Source of the DNA: Paenibacillus sp. PastM-3
GTDB lineage: Bacteria; Bacillota; Bacilli; Paenibacillales; Paenibacillaceae
Length of the DNA: 64,000 bases
Reading direction: 5' to 3'
NCBI RefSeq assembly: GCF_029893965.1
Contig: NZ_JARXXP010000021.1
Span: 52,518 to 116,517 of the forward strand
Shown here: positions 9,025-17,023 of the stretch, piece after piece
Position numbering within the stretch: the stretch's first letter is position 1
How the letters are laid out: each line of letters starts with the position of its first letter
Made by a program: the position numbers and the translations under genes
The notes under the pieces: generated by a model
The model's input: only the letters and a program-made list of their open reading frames with translations
Told to the model about the DNA's origin: nothing
The model's database searches: none

Positions 9025-9084
9025 TTTCAAGCAGAAACGGCTTTGCCGTCCTTCAGGGAAGGCGGCAACCGTTTCTGCTTGAAA
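9025..9084 (-). repeat. Long perfect hairpin in the hisS 5' region (proximal)
   Basis: Sixteen-base perfect arms (TTTCAAGCAGAAACGG / CCGTTTCTGCTTGAAA) enclose an inner near-perfect stem TTGCCGTCCTTC/GAAGGCGGCAA. It lies between the T-box terminator and the hisS start, so it would be in the mRNA only after readthrough. It has no U-run and is not itself a terminator. Confidence 0.8.
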
Positions 9085-9128
9085 GATCAGACCTGTATAA
9101 GTCCTTAGACTTATACGTTCTGATCTTT
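9082..9128 (-). repeat. Second hairpin in the hisS 5' region (distal)
   Basis: The arms AAAGATCAGA / TCTGATCTTT with an inner perfect GTATAAGTC / GACTTATAC stem form an almost fully paired 47-base hairpin. It abuts the neighbouring 9025-9084 hairpin with three shared bases. Confidence 0.8.
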
Positions 9129-9133
9129 CACAA

Positions 9134-9184
9134 AAAAGCAAAAAATCCCTCGCCTCTGTTTGTAACAAACAGGGACGAGGGATT
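9134..9184 (-). terminator. T-box-controlled terminator of the hisS leader
   Basis: AATCCCTCG...ACAAACAG arms form a long GC-rich stem (9144-9184), followed on the minus strand by TTTTTGCTTTTTTG. It directly follows the antiterminator sequence, as T-box mechanism requires. Confidence 0.88.
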
Positions 9185-9496
9185 ATCATAAACGATTATT
9201 CACCCGTGGTACCACCCACATTCCGGACTCATTCACCTAAACTGAATCCGCTCAAAGCGGTTAACGCCCGCCTACGCGCAGCGGCTACTGACCCCAGGCA
9301 GGTAAGCTGCCTCGCGTTCGCCGTGCGTTCTCGGGGAAGTCATTCATCCGGTCATCAACAGAATCCTTACAGCCGTGCCGAACGGATATGGCTCCTAATG
9401 AAGGGCAATAGCCGGTTCTGCGGGGATTCCTCTCTGGGGTCATGGATCTCGGATTACTTGGTCCCGTCATCAAAGCATTATAAACATTTCGTATAT
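9134..9496 (-). promoter_or_regulatory. T-box leader controlling hisS-aspS
   Basis: The minus strand carries the conserved T-box antiterminator bulge region GGGTGGTACCACGGG (about 9203-9218), close to the family consensus GGGTGGNACCGCG. Upstream are GATGACGGGACCAAGTAA, the usual 5' base of stem I, an AGAGAG element, and a conserved CGTTAA downstream of stem I. T-box RNAs sense uncharged tRNA and open the downstream terminator. A histidine CAC occurs in GAACGCACGG (near 9320-9330), but I could not fold stem I well enough to be sure it is the specifier. Confidence 0.88.
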
Positions 9497-9502
9497 TGTT
9501 AG

Positions 9503-9531
9503 ATTCTACTGAACCACTGCGCTAAAGTCAA
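9503..9531 (-). promoter_or_regulatory. Sigma-A promoter of hisS-aspS
   Basis: TTGACT (9526-9531) and TAGAAT (9503-9508) are separated by exactly 17 bases on the minus strand. Transcription would start near 9496, just ahead of T-box stem I. Confidence 0.85.
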
Positions 9532-9578
9532 GGAAGGAAATGAAATTCCCGTGCAAATATTGCAGATTGGGTGCACAT

Positions 9579-9612
9579 AAAAAAAGTGACCTGCAGATAA
9601 TTGCTGCAGGTC
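9579..9612 (-). terminator. Intrinsic terminator on the minus strand
   Basis: Perfect nine-base arms GACCTGCAG / CTGCAGGTC are followed on the minus strand by ACTTTTTTT. It closes transcription coming from the 10343-9894 gene or from an unrecognised short transcript, and insulates the hisS promoter. Confidence 0.75.
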
Positions 9613-9812
9613 CATAATCATATATTATAAAAAAGGGGGTCATGCTTCTATTATAAACACCCTATATTAAGGATTCATGAATGCAGTATTACAGTTATAT
9701 TACAGAAAAGAAAGCGTTTTATTTGCTGGGACATTCTCTGTCCGCCTTAGCACAAACATACTTTACACTACGCTGCCCGAGCTGTCCAGTGAATTTTTGC
9801 TCTGCTGCACAA

Positions 9813-9852
9813 GGCAGCCCCGGCGGGTCCATGAGGACCGGCCGGGGCTGCC
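9813..9852. repeat. GC-rich perfect inverted repeat
   Basis: Twelve-base perfect arms GGCAGCCCCGGC / GCCGGGGCTGCC surround a second nested stem (GGTCC/GGACC). Neither strand has a T-run after it, so it is not an ordinary intrinsic terminator. It lies 42 bases beyond the stop of the gene at 9894-10343 and could protect that mRNA 3' end. The remainder of 9613-9893 shows no gene. Confidence 0.7.
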
Positions 9853-9893
9853 TGTAGACTGCGTTCTGGTGAACAGCTAGAGTCATACTAATA

Positions 9894-10343
9894 TTATTCA
9901 AAAACCTCTACATAAGCATGCTTGCCGCGCAATGTCTCTACAACCTCATTATAATGCTCCTCTGTAGTTTTCAGGGACATTACAATATGCACATCACTCA
10001 AGTCGACATCATCGTTGACATGGGTATCACGCAGAATATCATTGTCTGCGTCAACATCGGCGCGTCTCAGCCCTTCATCATCGTTGTCGACTACCGCCGG
10101 AACCACCGCAGCTCCGCTCAAGGCTCCCGCTGTTCCTGCCACGCCCATTGTCCCGCCGGTAATCACTGAATTGTTGTACGGAACTAGCGGCAAAAGAAGA
10201 TTCGGTCTGCGGTCCCTGCCGGAATCCAGGGGATCTGTCAGCGGAGAAATTTCCAGCGCCTCCACACTATATGGAATCAATGCCGTTTTCGCGCCTTCCG
10301 CTTCACTTTCCGTTCTGAAATAAGCCTGAATTCTTCTAGTCAT
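9894..10343 (-). CDS. Putative stress-related small protein with Gly/Ala-rich centre
   Basis: This 149-residue protein is not firmly recognised. It starts MTRRIQAYFRTESEAEGAK and ends in a beta-alpha-beta-like segment (VHIVMSLKTTEEHYNEVVETL), a layout seen in YflT/general stress protein 17M-like proteins. The middle has a Gly/Ala-rich hydrophobic stretch (VITGGTMGVAGTAGALSGAA) followed by an acidic Asp-rich region. The start is ATG at 10343 with GGAGGGA upstream, not the longer open frame. It follows the DJ-1/PfpI gene by 28 bases on the same strand, so the two are probably co-expressed in a stress operon. Confidence 0.75.
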   Translation of the reverse strand: MTRRIQAYFRTESEAEGAKTALIPYSVEALEISPLTDPLDSGRDRRPNLLLPLVPYNNSVITGGTMGVAGTAGALSGAAVVPAVVDNDDEGLRRADVDADNDILRDTHVNDDVDLSDVHIVMSLKTTEEHYNEVVETLRGKHAYVEVFE

Positions 10344-10371
10344 GATTGTTCCCTCCTTCAATATTGGTTGA

Positions 10372-10878
10372 TTACAGGACCTTAAGCAGCTCGCGCACAA
10401 AGGCAGGTTCATCCTTCGGCGTGCGCGATGTTATATAATTGCCGTCAACGACGACCTCTTCATCCTTAAACTCCGCTCCGGCGTTAACGACATCATCCTT
10501 GAGCGGCGGGTAGGAGGTGATGGTGCGTCCTTGAAGCAGGTCTGCACTGATCAGAATCTGCGGTCCATGGCAGATAGATGCAATTGGAGTACCGGAAGCA
10601 TCGGCTTCCTTCACAAAAGCAAGAATGTCTTCATCCAGCCGCAGATTTTCGGGTGACGAACCGCCTGGAATCACGATTGCGTCATAGTCACCGGCCTTTA
10701 CCTCGCTGATTGCTTTATCGGTAGCATAGGAAACGTTTCCCTTTTTGCCCAGAAGCGTTTCATTCTTTTTCAGACCTATAATTTCAGCCTGATGCCCTGC
10801 TTGTATAACTTCATCGTAAGGTACTTTCATTTCGGAATCTTCAAAACCGCTGGCGAGCAGAAATGCTACTTTACTCAT
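10372..10878 (-). CDS. DJ-1/PfpI family protein (general stress protein 18 / YfkM type)
   Basis: The 168-residue protein has the DJ-1/PfpI fold. The nucleophile elbow is ASICHGPQIL with Cys near residue 104, and the acidic partner lies in SGFEDSEMKVP at residues 10-20. Bacterial members protect against glyoxal or other electrophiles, or act as weak peptidases; the substrate cannot be read from sequence. It closely resembles the Bacillus stress protein YfkM. The start is ATG at 10878 with GGAGAGGAGA upstream, and a possible sigma-B-type promoter lies at 10921-10946. Confidence 0.92.
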   Translation of the reverse strand: MSKVAFLLASGFEDSEMKVPYDEVIQAGHQAEIIGLKKNETLLGKKGNVSYATDKAISEVKAGDYDAIVIPGGSSPENLRLDEDILAFVKEADASGTPIASICHGPQILISADLLQGRTITSYPPLKDDVVNAGAEFKDEEVVVDGNYITSRTPKDEPAFVRELLKVL

Positions 10879-10920
10879 TGGATAAGTTCTCCTCTCCGCT
10901 AATTTGTTCTCGCTTTCTTA

Positions 10921-10946
10921 TTACCCGCATTATCCGGCTTTCTAAC
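10921..10946 (-). promoter_or_regulatory. Possible sigma-B-like promoter of the stress operon
   Basis: On the minus strand GTTAGA and GGGTAA are 14 bases apart, against the sigma-B consensus GTTTAA-N12/14-GGGTAT (4 of 6 and 5 of 6 matches). Many Paenibacillus lack a standard sigma-B, so the sigma factor is uncertain. Confidence 0.4.
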
Positions 10947-11313
10947 GACACAAAGCTGCTCCAGGCCAAAACTTGGCGGATTTTATCCCTGCAGCTTATA
11001 CGCCATGCAACTCTCAGGTACGCGGCAGCAGCCCCCGGCTTCTGCCCTTAATGAGCGCAGGATCTTCCTGCTGCCCTGCCTCTTTCGCTGCCGCCGCCGC
11101 TTCCGCAGCACTGCCTGCCCTGTAGACCGGAACGCTGGTCCATGCCCATGCTTTTGGAGAATATCTCATCTTCGGATTACCTGCCCCTGACAAAATTTCA
11201 ATCCTCCCTAGTTTATCCTGGACAAGCTGGCTCTATCCCCGTGCAGACGCTGGAGACCGGCCTAGCGTAAGAGCAACCTCCCTGTCCCCGAAGACCTATA
11301 AATGTTGCCGTAA
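10947..11313. other. Intergenic stretch without recognised feature
   Basis: The stretch between the stress operon promoter and the dtd terminator shows no open frame with a ribosome site and no clear structured RNA. Confidence 0.5.
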
Positions 11314-11356
11314 CAAAAAAAGCCGCAGGCTGCTCCTATACGGAATAACCTGCGGC
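11314..11356 (-). terminator. Intrinsic terminator of relA-dtd
   Basis: GCCGCAGG / CCTGCGGC arms are followed on the minus strand by a run of seven T. It lies 28 bases past the dtd stop. Confidence 0.85.
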
Positions 11357-11383
11357 ACTGAATATTTGTATGGTCTGCGGTTT

Positions 11384-11827
11384 CTAGTCCCGGCTGTCCA
11401 GGATGAGCGTGACCGGCCCCCAGTTGGTAAAAGAGACGTCCATCATGGCCCCGAACACGCCGGTCTCCACCTGAAGTCCGCCGGCTCTCAGCTCCTGATT
11501 AAAGTAATCATAGAGCTGCTGGGCCTCGGCCGGAGCTGCTGCAGCCATGAAGTTCGGGCGCCGTCCCTTGCGGCAGTCCCCGTATAGCGTAAACTGCGAT
11601 ACGGACAAAATCGCTCCGCCCGTATCCGTAACACTATAGTTCATTTTACCGGCTTCATCCTCGAAGATGCGCAGTCCGGCTATTTTGTCAGCCAGGTATT
11701 TGGCATCCTTCTCCGTATCCCCGTGCGTCACACCGATCAGCAGCATCAAGCCTTCCTTAATGGCTCCCGTTACCGACCCTTCGACCGTAACCTTCGCTTC
11801 CTTGCAGCGCTGTACGACTGCTCTCAT
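11384..11827 (-). CDS. dtd: D-aminoacyl-tRNA deacylase
   Basis: The 147-residue enzyme hydrolyses D-aminoacyl-tRNA, preventing D-amino acids and mischarged glycine from entering proteins. Family motifs are SQFTLYGD (residues 76-83) and the C-terminal TNWGPVT, equivalent to the cross-subunit GP motif. Length is normal. The ATG start lies 22 bases downstream of the relA stop, the conserved relA-dtd pair of Firmicutes. Confidence 0.96.
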   Translation of the reverse strand: MRAVVQRCKEAKVTVEGSVTGAIKEGLMLLIGVTHGDTEKDAKYLADKIAGLRIFEDEAGKMNYSVTDTGGAILSVSQFTLYGDCRKGRRPNFMAAAAPAEAQQLYDYFNQELRAGGLQVETGVFGAMMDVSFTNWGPVTLILDSRD

Positions 11828-11849
11828 CTTAGTCTTTCAGCTCCTTGCC

Positions 11850-14030
11850 CTATTGCATAATCCGGTTAACCGTATATACATCCTTCACACGCTTCACCCG
11901 GTCGACAACCGACTGCAGATGATCCGTATTGCGGATGAGGATCGTCATATGAATCATCGCCATCTTGTTCTTGTCGGAGCGCCCTGTGACTGCTGAAATG
12001 TTCGTCTTGCTCTCGGACACCGCCTGCAGCACTTCATTAAGCAGACCGTTGCGGTCATGGCCTGTAATCTCGATATCAACGCTGTAGTTGGCCTCCATGC
12101 TGCCTTCCCACTCCACTTCAATTACCCGTGCTGATTCTTCCCCGTCACCGTCGGTCGGAATATTCGGACAGTCCTCACGGTGCACAGACACGCCGCGCCC
12201 GCGGGTTACATATCCGACAATATCGTCGCCCGGTACGGGGTTGCAACATCGTGCGAAGCGGACCAGGAGGTTATCGATGCCTTTGACACGCACACCGTTG
12301 GTAGGCTGGTTGCGGTTGCCGCCGCTGGATTTGATCTCCTTCATCTCGGTAGACAATTCCAGATGATTGGCAGCTTCCTCCTGCTCCCTGCGGAGCTTCT
12401 CGGTCAGCTTATTCGCGATCTGCGAGGCGGTAATCCCTCCGAATCCGACTGCGGAGAGCATATCTTCAACGTCGCCGAAGGCGAACTTCTTGGCCACATC
12501 GTTCAGCTTATCCTCGGTCAGGAAATCGGAAACCTCCATGTTGAGCCGCTTCAGCTCGCGTTCGACAGCTTCCCGGCCTTTTTCGACATTTTCTTCGCGC
12601 TTCTCTTTCTTGAACCACTGCTTGATCTTGCTGCGCGCGTGGGAAGATTGGGCAATCTTCAGCCAGTCGCGGCTCGGGCCGTAAGAATTCTTGGAAGTGA
12701 GGATCTCTACTATATCTCCGGTCTTCAGCTTATGATCGAGCGGCACAATCCGTCCGTTCACTTTGGAGCCGATGGTCCGGTTACCAACCTCTGTATGAAT
12801 CCGGAAAGCAAAATCCAGCGGAACCGAACCCGCCGGCAGCTCCACTACTTCGCCTTTTGGCGTAAAAACAAATACAAGGTCAGAGAAAAAATCCATCTTA
12901 AGCGATTCCACAAACTCCTCGGCATCCTTGGCTTCATGCTGCAGCTCCAGAATTTCCCGGAAAAACGGCATGCGGTTCTCCGGATTTCCGCTGTTGCTTG
13001 TGCCTTCTTTATATGCCCAGTGTGCGGCAATCCCGAATTCCGCCGTCCGGTGCATTTCCCAGGTACGGATCTGCACTTCAGTCGGCTCTCCGCCGGGACC
13101 TACCACGGTTGTATGCAGGGACTGGTACATGTTCGCTTTGGGCATGGCGATATAATCCTTGAACCGGCCGGGCATCGGCTTCCAAAGAGTATGAATAATC
13201 CCTAAAGTAGCGTAACAGTCCTTAATATTATCAACAATAATCCGGATGGCCAGCAGATCGTAAATCTCATTGAACTGCTTGTTTTTAGTGCTCATTTTGT
13301 TATAGACGCTGTATATATGCTTGGGTCGTCCGGACAAATCTCCTTCGATCCCCATTTCATCAAGCTTGGCGCGGATGCGGCCGATAACGCTGTCGATGAA
13401 CTGCTCACGCTCTGCCCGCTTCTTATGCATCAGGTTCGCAATACGGTAGTATTGCTGAGGGTTCAGGTAACGGAGGGCAATATCCTCCATCTCCCATTTA
13501 ATCGCCGAAATACCCAAACGGTCGGCTATCGGACAAAAAATCTCCAGCGTCTCATAAGAAATCCGCCGCTGGCTCTCCTCAGACTGATACTTGAGCGTCC
13601 GCATATTGTGCAGCCGGTCCGCCAGCTTGATCACAATGACCCGGATATCCTGAGCCATGGCGATAAACATTTTGCGGTAGTTCTCGTTCTGCTGCTCTTC
13701 CTTGGAGCGGAAGCGGATGCGTTCCAGCTTGGTCAGACCATCCACGAGCATGGCACAGGTATCGCCGAACTTCTCGCGGATCTGCTCCAGCGACACCGTT
13801 GTATCTTCAACGACATCATGCAGAAGTGCTGCAATAATGGAAATAACGTCCATCTGCATATTGACGACAATATCTGCAACCGCCAGCGGATGCAGGATAT
13901 AGGGCTCCCCCGATTTGCGTACCTGGCCGTGATGAGCCTGGTCGGCAAACTCATACGCTTCACGGATGCGGAGAAGATCTTTTTCTTTTATATAGGCGCC
14001 GGCCTTTTCAACTAATTGCTCTATGCCCAT
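11850..14030 (-). CDS. relA: Bifunctional (p)ppGpp synthetase/hydrolase RelA/SpoT
   Basis: The 726-residue Rel protein makes and degrades (p)ppGpp during the stringent response. In order it has an HD hydrolase domain (HPLAVADIV, HDVVEDT), the synthetase domain (YQSLHTTVVGPGG), a TGS domain near residues 385-450 (VFVFTPKGEVVELP), a zinc-finger-like RFARCCNPVPGDDIVGYVT region and a C-terminal ACT domain. Hydrolase and synthetase motifs look intact. The frame is open to an ATG at 14069, but that codon sits in a hairpin (AAACTCC/GGAGTTT) without a ribosome site. The ATG at 14030 gives the family N-terminus MGIEQLVEKAG and has AAAGGAA upstream, so it is preferred. Confidence 0.95.
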   Translation of the reverse strand: MGIEQLVEKAGAYIKEKDLLRIREAYEFADQAHHGQVRKSGEPYILHPLAVADIVVNMQMDVISIIAALLHDVVEDTTVSLEQIREKFGDTCAMLVDGLTKLERIRFRSKEEQQNENYRKMFIAMAQDIRVIVIKLADRLHNMRTLKYQSEESQRRISYETLEIFCPIADRLGISAIKWEMEDIALRYLNPQQYYRIANLMHKKRAEREQFIDSVIGRIRAKLDEMGIEGDLSGRPKHIYSVYNKMSTKNKQFNEIYDLLAIRIIVDNIKDCYATLGIIHTLWKPMPGRFKDYIAMPKANMYQSLHTTVVGPGGEPTEVQIRTWEMHRTAEFGIAAHWAYKEGTSNSGNPENRMPFFREILELQHEAKDAEEFVESLKMDFFSDLVFVFTPKGEVVELPAGSVPLDFAFRIHTEVGNRTIGSKVNGRIVPLDHKLKTGDIVEILTSKNSYGPSRDWLKIAQSSHARSKIKQWFKKEKREENVEKGREAVERELKRLNMEVSDFLTEDKLNDVAKKFAFGDVEDMLSAVGFGGITASQIANKLTEKLRREQEEAANHLELSTEMKEIKSSGGNRNQPTNGVRVKGIDNLLVRFARCCNPVPGDDIVGYVTRGRGVSVHREDCPNIPTDGDGEESARVIEVEWEGSMEANYSVDIEITGHDRNGLLNEVLQAVSESKTNISAVTGRSDKNKMAMIHMTILIRNTDHLQSVVDRVKRVKDVYTVNRIMQ

Positions 14031-14431
14031 TCTCGTCGTATCCGTTTCCTTTCTATAAGAAAACTCCATGACAGGAGTTTCTCGAAAATGTTGTTATATC
14101 CATGCGTTTAGATAAATTCCGAATCCTGCATAATAAAATAAACCCGCAAGTGAAACCCAATTTGCAGGCCTTCAGCTCCTTTGAGCTGCACTACACGCAG
14201 TTTAAAGTTGTTTATAATTATGACGCTTAGGATGCATTACGTCAACACTTCCCATTGTCTGGCATTCAGCTGTTCCTGCAGGGAATAGAAGAATAATTTA
14301 TGACAAAAACAAATAAAGTCTTACTTTTTCCAAAAATGTTGTTGTCAAACGGCGTCGTACTATTTAATCTAGTAAAGGCGGTTTTCGCCAGGTTAAGACA
14401 ATACTACATAGAGAAAGAGAAGTGAACTCCA
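14031..14431. other. Divergent relA/uraA intergenic region
   Basis: These 400 bases must hold both promoters. Visible elements are a short hairpin over the upstream relA ATG (14061-14080), a CAGCTC/GAGCTG hairpin near 14173, and a possible TTGTCA element near 14343 upstream of uraA. No PyrR-binding loop, T-box or riboswitch was recognised. Confidence 0.4.
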
Positions 14432-15736
14432 TTGCAACGCGAAATTCAAGTTAACGAGAAACTCCCGTGGGGCCCAGGCTTTCTGCTGAGTCTGCAGCAT
14501 CTGTTCGCCATGTTCGGCAGCACCGTGCTCGTCCCTAACCTGTTCGGGGTAGATCCCGGCATGATCCTGCTGATGAACGGTATCGGCACATTGCTCTATA
14601 TTCTGATCTGCCGCGGCAAAATCCCGGCCTACCTTGGGTCAAGCTTCGCTTTTATTTCACCGGTGCTGAGTGTGCTTGGTAAACATGAGGGAGATCATCA
14701 GCATGGATATTCGCTTGCACTGGGAGCGTTTATTGTTACCGGTGTTATCTTTATTCTTGTCGCATTAATCGTCCGTTATGCCGGAACCGGCTGGATTGAT
14801 GTAGTATTCCCTCCCGCTGCCATGGGTGCTATCGTTGCAACGATAGGGCTTGAGCTTGTACCTGTTGCCGCACGCATGTCCGGGCTGATTGCTCCTGAAG
14901 GCGTTACGGACTGGACTCCGGACGGTAAAGCCATCACGCTGTCATTAGTCACGCTGGGAGTCACCGTTATTGGTTCCGTTATGTTCCGCGGCTTCCCCAA
15001 AATCATTCATATCCTCATCGGTATCGTTACCGGTTATGTGCTGGCCTACATTATGGGACAAGTAAATACCGGAGCTATTGCCGACGCTAATTTCCTATCC
15101 CATCCGACAATCACTACTCCGTCCTTTGATTTGCAGGTTATTTTGACCATTATTCCTGTATCGCTGGTTGTTATTGTTGAGCATATCGGCCATCTGCTGG
15201 TTACCAGCAACATTGTCGGCAAAGATCTGACCAAGGATCCCGGACTTGACCGTTCCCTCTTCGGTAACGGGATATCCACCGTTCTTTCCGGTTTTGTAGG
15301 TTCCACACCTAACACCACTTACGGTGAAAACATCGGCGTTATGGCCTTGACCAAGGTATATTCGGTATTTGTAATCGGCGGAGCGGCTATAATCGCTATT
15401 CTGCTCTCGTTCTCCGGTACCTTCTCTTCTATTATTGCGAATATCCCGCAGCCGGTAATGGGCGGTGTATCACTGCTGCTGTTCGGCGTTATTGCCGCAT
15501 CGGGTCTGCGTATTTTTGTAGAACAAAAGGTGGATTTCTCCAAAGCAAGCAACATGATCCTGGCCACTCTGGTGCTTGTTGTCGGCATCAGCGGTATCTC
15601 GCTTAACATCGCAGGCGTACAGCTCAAAGGTATGGCACTGGCTACTATTGTTGGTATCGTGCTGTCCCTGTTCTTCAAGCTGATTGAAGTCCTGGGCTTG
15701 TCCAATGAACAGGATTCGGAGAAATCTGCACATTAA
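14432..15736 (+). CDS. uraA: Uracil permease (UraA-type NCS2 transporter)
   Basis: This 434-residue protein is an NCS2 transporter of the UraA type, importing uracil with protons. The QHLFAMFGSTVLVP motif near residue 26, the TM8 glutamate in VEHIGHL near residue 249 and GSTPNTTYGENIGVMA near residue 290 match UraA substrate-binding segments. About 14 hydrophobic segments are visible. The start is TTG at 14432, with a modest AGAAGTGA upstream. It is transcribed alone on the plus strand, divergent from relA. It belongs to a different NCS2 branch from the permease at 3603-4904. Confidence 0.93.
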   Translation: MQREIQVNEKLPWGPGFLLSLQHLFAMFGSTVLVPNLFGVDPGMILLMNGIGTLLYILICRGKIPAYLGSSFAFISPVLSVLGKHEGDHQHGYSLALGAFIVTGVIFILVALIVRYAGTGWIDVVFPPAAMGAIVATIGLELVPVAARMSGLIAPEGVTDWTPDGKAITLSLVTLGVTVIGSVMFRGFPKIIHILIGIVTGYVLAYIMGQVNTGAIADANFLSHPTITTPSFDLQVILTIIPVSLVVIVEHIGHLLVTSNIVGKDLTKDPGLDRSLFGNGISTVLSGFVGSTPNTTYGENIGVMALTKVYSVFVIGGAAIIAILLSFSGTFSSIIANIPQPVMGGVSLLLFGVIAASGLRIFVEQKVDFSKASNMILATLVLVVGISGISLNIAGVQLKGMALATIVGIVLSLFFKLIEVLGLSNEQDSEKSAH

Positions 15737-15772
15737 GTCCTTGCCTTGGCATAAATGCTAACCATAAGAATA

Positions 15773-15824
15773 AACAAGAGCTGTCCCTAATGCTGATTAC
15801 ACAGCTGCCGGGGCGGCTCTTGTT
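15773..15824 (+). terminator. Possible terminator after uraA
   Basis: Arms AACAAGAGC / GCTCTTGTT, extended by imperfect pairing, lie 37 bases past the uraA stop. No T-run follows on the plus strand, so efficiency is doubtful. Confidence 0.5.
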
Positions 15825-15842
15825 GCTTTACAGGGAAGGAAT

Positions 15843-16030
15843 GAGATTATTTAACAGGGATTAACCTTTCATTTGAGTTATTCCGCCTCGCTGTGGCACA
15901 TTTAATGGGAATTATCCCTTTATTTCAGTCTTTCCACCTCACTGCAGGCACATTTAATGGGAATTATCCCTTTATTTAGATCATTCGGTCTCTCTATTGG
16001 CACATTTAATGGGATTTTTCCCTTTATTCC
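15843..16030. repeat. Tandem repeat, 52-base period, about 3.6 copies
   Basis: Copies begin at about 15843 (degenerate), 15895, 15947 and 15999 (partial), spaced exactly 52 bases. Each carries GGCACATTTAATGGG followed by ATTATCCCTTTATT, so GGGA...TCCC forms a small inverted repeat in each unit. The rest of the unit varies. No ORF or RNA family is recognised. Confidence 0.85.
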
Positions 16031-16222
16031 AACTTTATTCACCCATTCGGACTCTATACAGACGCACTAATTGGTTTCTCCTAAGTTCAACCCGATTACA
16101 CAACTGCTCATCAGCGAACATCCATTTTTCAGCTAATTTATTTTATTTATATTCCCTCCTGTGCGCATTACCTGGTACAGAGCCTGTTATAGATGAACCA
16201 GTGAAGACATCCATAAAATAGC

Positions 16223-16266
16223 AAAAAAGTGGACGGCAGTCGAAATTAGACAACGGTCCACTTTTT
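16223..16266. terminator. Bidirectional terminator next to apt
   Basis: AAAAAAGTGGAC / GTCCACTTTTT arms give T-runs on both strands. It ends apt transcription on the minus strand, 42 bases past the stop, and may also stop readthrough from uraA. The stretch 16031-16222 shows nothing recognisable. Confidence 0.8.
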
Positions 16267-16307
16267 ATTTCCCGGGAAAAGCTCAACGGGAGTATTTCTC
16301 AATTCGT

Positions 16308-16826
16308 TTAGTCTTCGTAAGTCAGCAGGGATACAACTTCGATGTCCGAAAGCTTGTTGCGGCCGGCCAGCTGTACCAGCTCAATCAGGAATGCTGCTCC
16401 GACAACCTTGCCACCGAGCTGTTCCACCAGGCTGACAGAGGTAGCGATAGTTCCGCCAGTTGCCAGCAGGTCATCAGCAATCAGCACATTTTGCCCCGGC
16501 TTGATGGCATCGGTGTGAACAGCAAGTGTGTCTTTACCGTATTCCAGGTCATAGCCAACTTCGATCGTTTCGTAAGGGAGCTTGCCGCTTTTACGGATAG
16601 GAACAAAGCCGACTCCCAGCGCGTAAGCCAGTGGAGCGCCAACTACAAAGCCGCGCGCTTCCGGTCCGGCAATGACATCAATGTTCAGATGGGATACCAG
16701 CGCTTTAAGCTCGTCAATCGCTGCGCGGTAAGCTTCCCCGTCCTTAAGCAAAGTAGTAATATCTTTAAAGCTGATTCCCTGCTGCGGAAAATCTTCAATT
16801 ACGCGAATATTGTTTTTGAAATCCAA
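16308..16826 (-). CDS. apt: Adenine phosphoribosyltransferase
   Basis: The 172-residue enzyme converts adenine and PRPP to AMP. The PRPP loop VLIADDLLATGGT lies near residues 118-130, and GPEARGFVVGAPLAY near residue 56 is the APT signature. The longer frame is open upstream, but TTG at 16826 has AGGAG nine bases ahead and gives the usual N-terminus and length. It is downstream of recJ on the same strand, as in many Firmicutes, but separated from it by 197 bases of repeats. Confidence 0.95.
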   Translation of the reverse strand: MDFKNNIRVIEDFPQQGISFKDITTLLKDGEAYRAAIDELKALVSHLNIDVIAGPEARGFVVGAPLAYALGVGFVPIRKSGKLPYETIEVGYDLEYGKDTLAVHTDAIKPGQNVLIADDLLATGGTIATSVSLVEQLGGKVVGAAFLIELVQLAGRNKLSDIEVVSLLTYED

Positions 16827-16843
16827 TAGTATCATCTCCTGAA

Positions 16844-17023
16844 AGTTTTGTGAGCATCGGCCCACATTAATTGCTTCGTGCAAAACTTACTTCGGAAGCA
16901 TCTGCTTAGTTTGTGAGGATTACCTCACCGATTCGCTTCGAACAAACTCGCTTCGGAAGCATCTGCTTAGTTTTGTGAGCATCGGCCCACTTAAATTGCC
17001 TCGTGCAAAACTTACTTCGGAAG
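16844..17023. repeat. Three tandem hairpin units between recJ and apt
   Basis: Units start at about 16844, 16908 and 16969 (55-63 bases each). Each begins with AGTTTTG or AGTTTG and ends with CAAAACT or CAAACT, so it folds into a hairpin, followed by ACTTCGGAAGC and ATCTGCTT. Units 1 and 3 are nearly identical (TGAGCATCGGCCCAC). Unit 2 differs and has an extra GTGAGG/CCTCAC stem. Unit 3 abuts the recJ stop codon. Confidence 0.8.

Noticed and set aside
14232..14431. PyrR attenuator upstream of uraA
   Set aside because: No PyrR-binding loop or antiterminator/terminator pair could be seen.
15843..17023. CRISPR array
   Set aside because: The repeats around 15.8-17.0 kb are adjacent or variable-unit repeats without constant repeats and unique spacers, and no cas genes are present.
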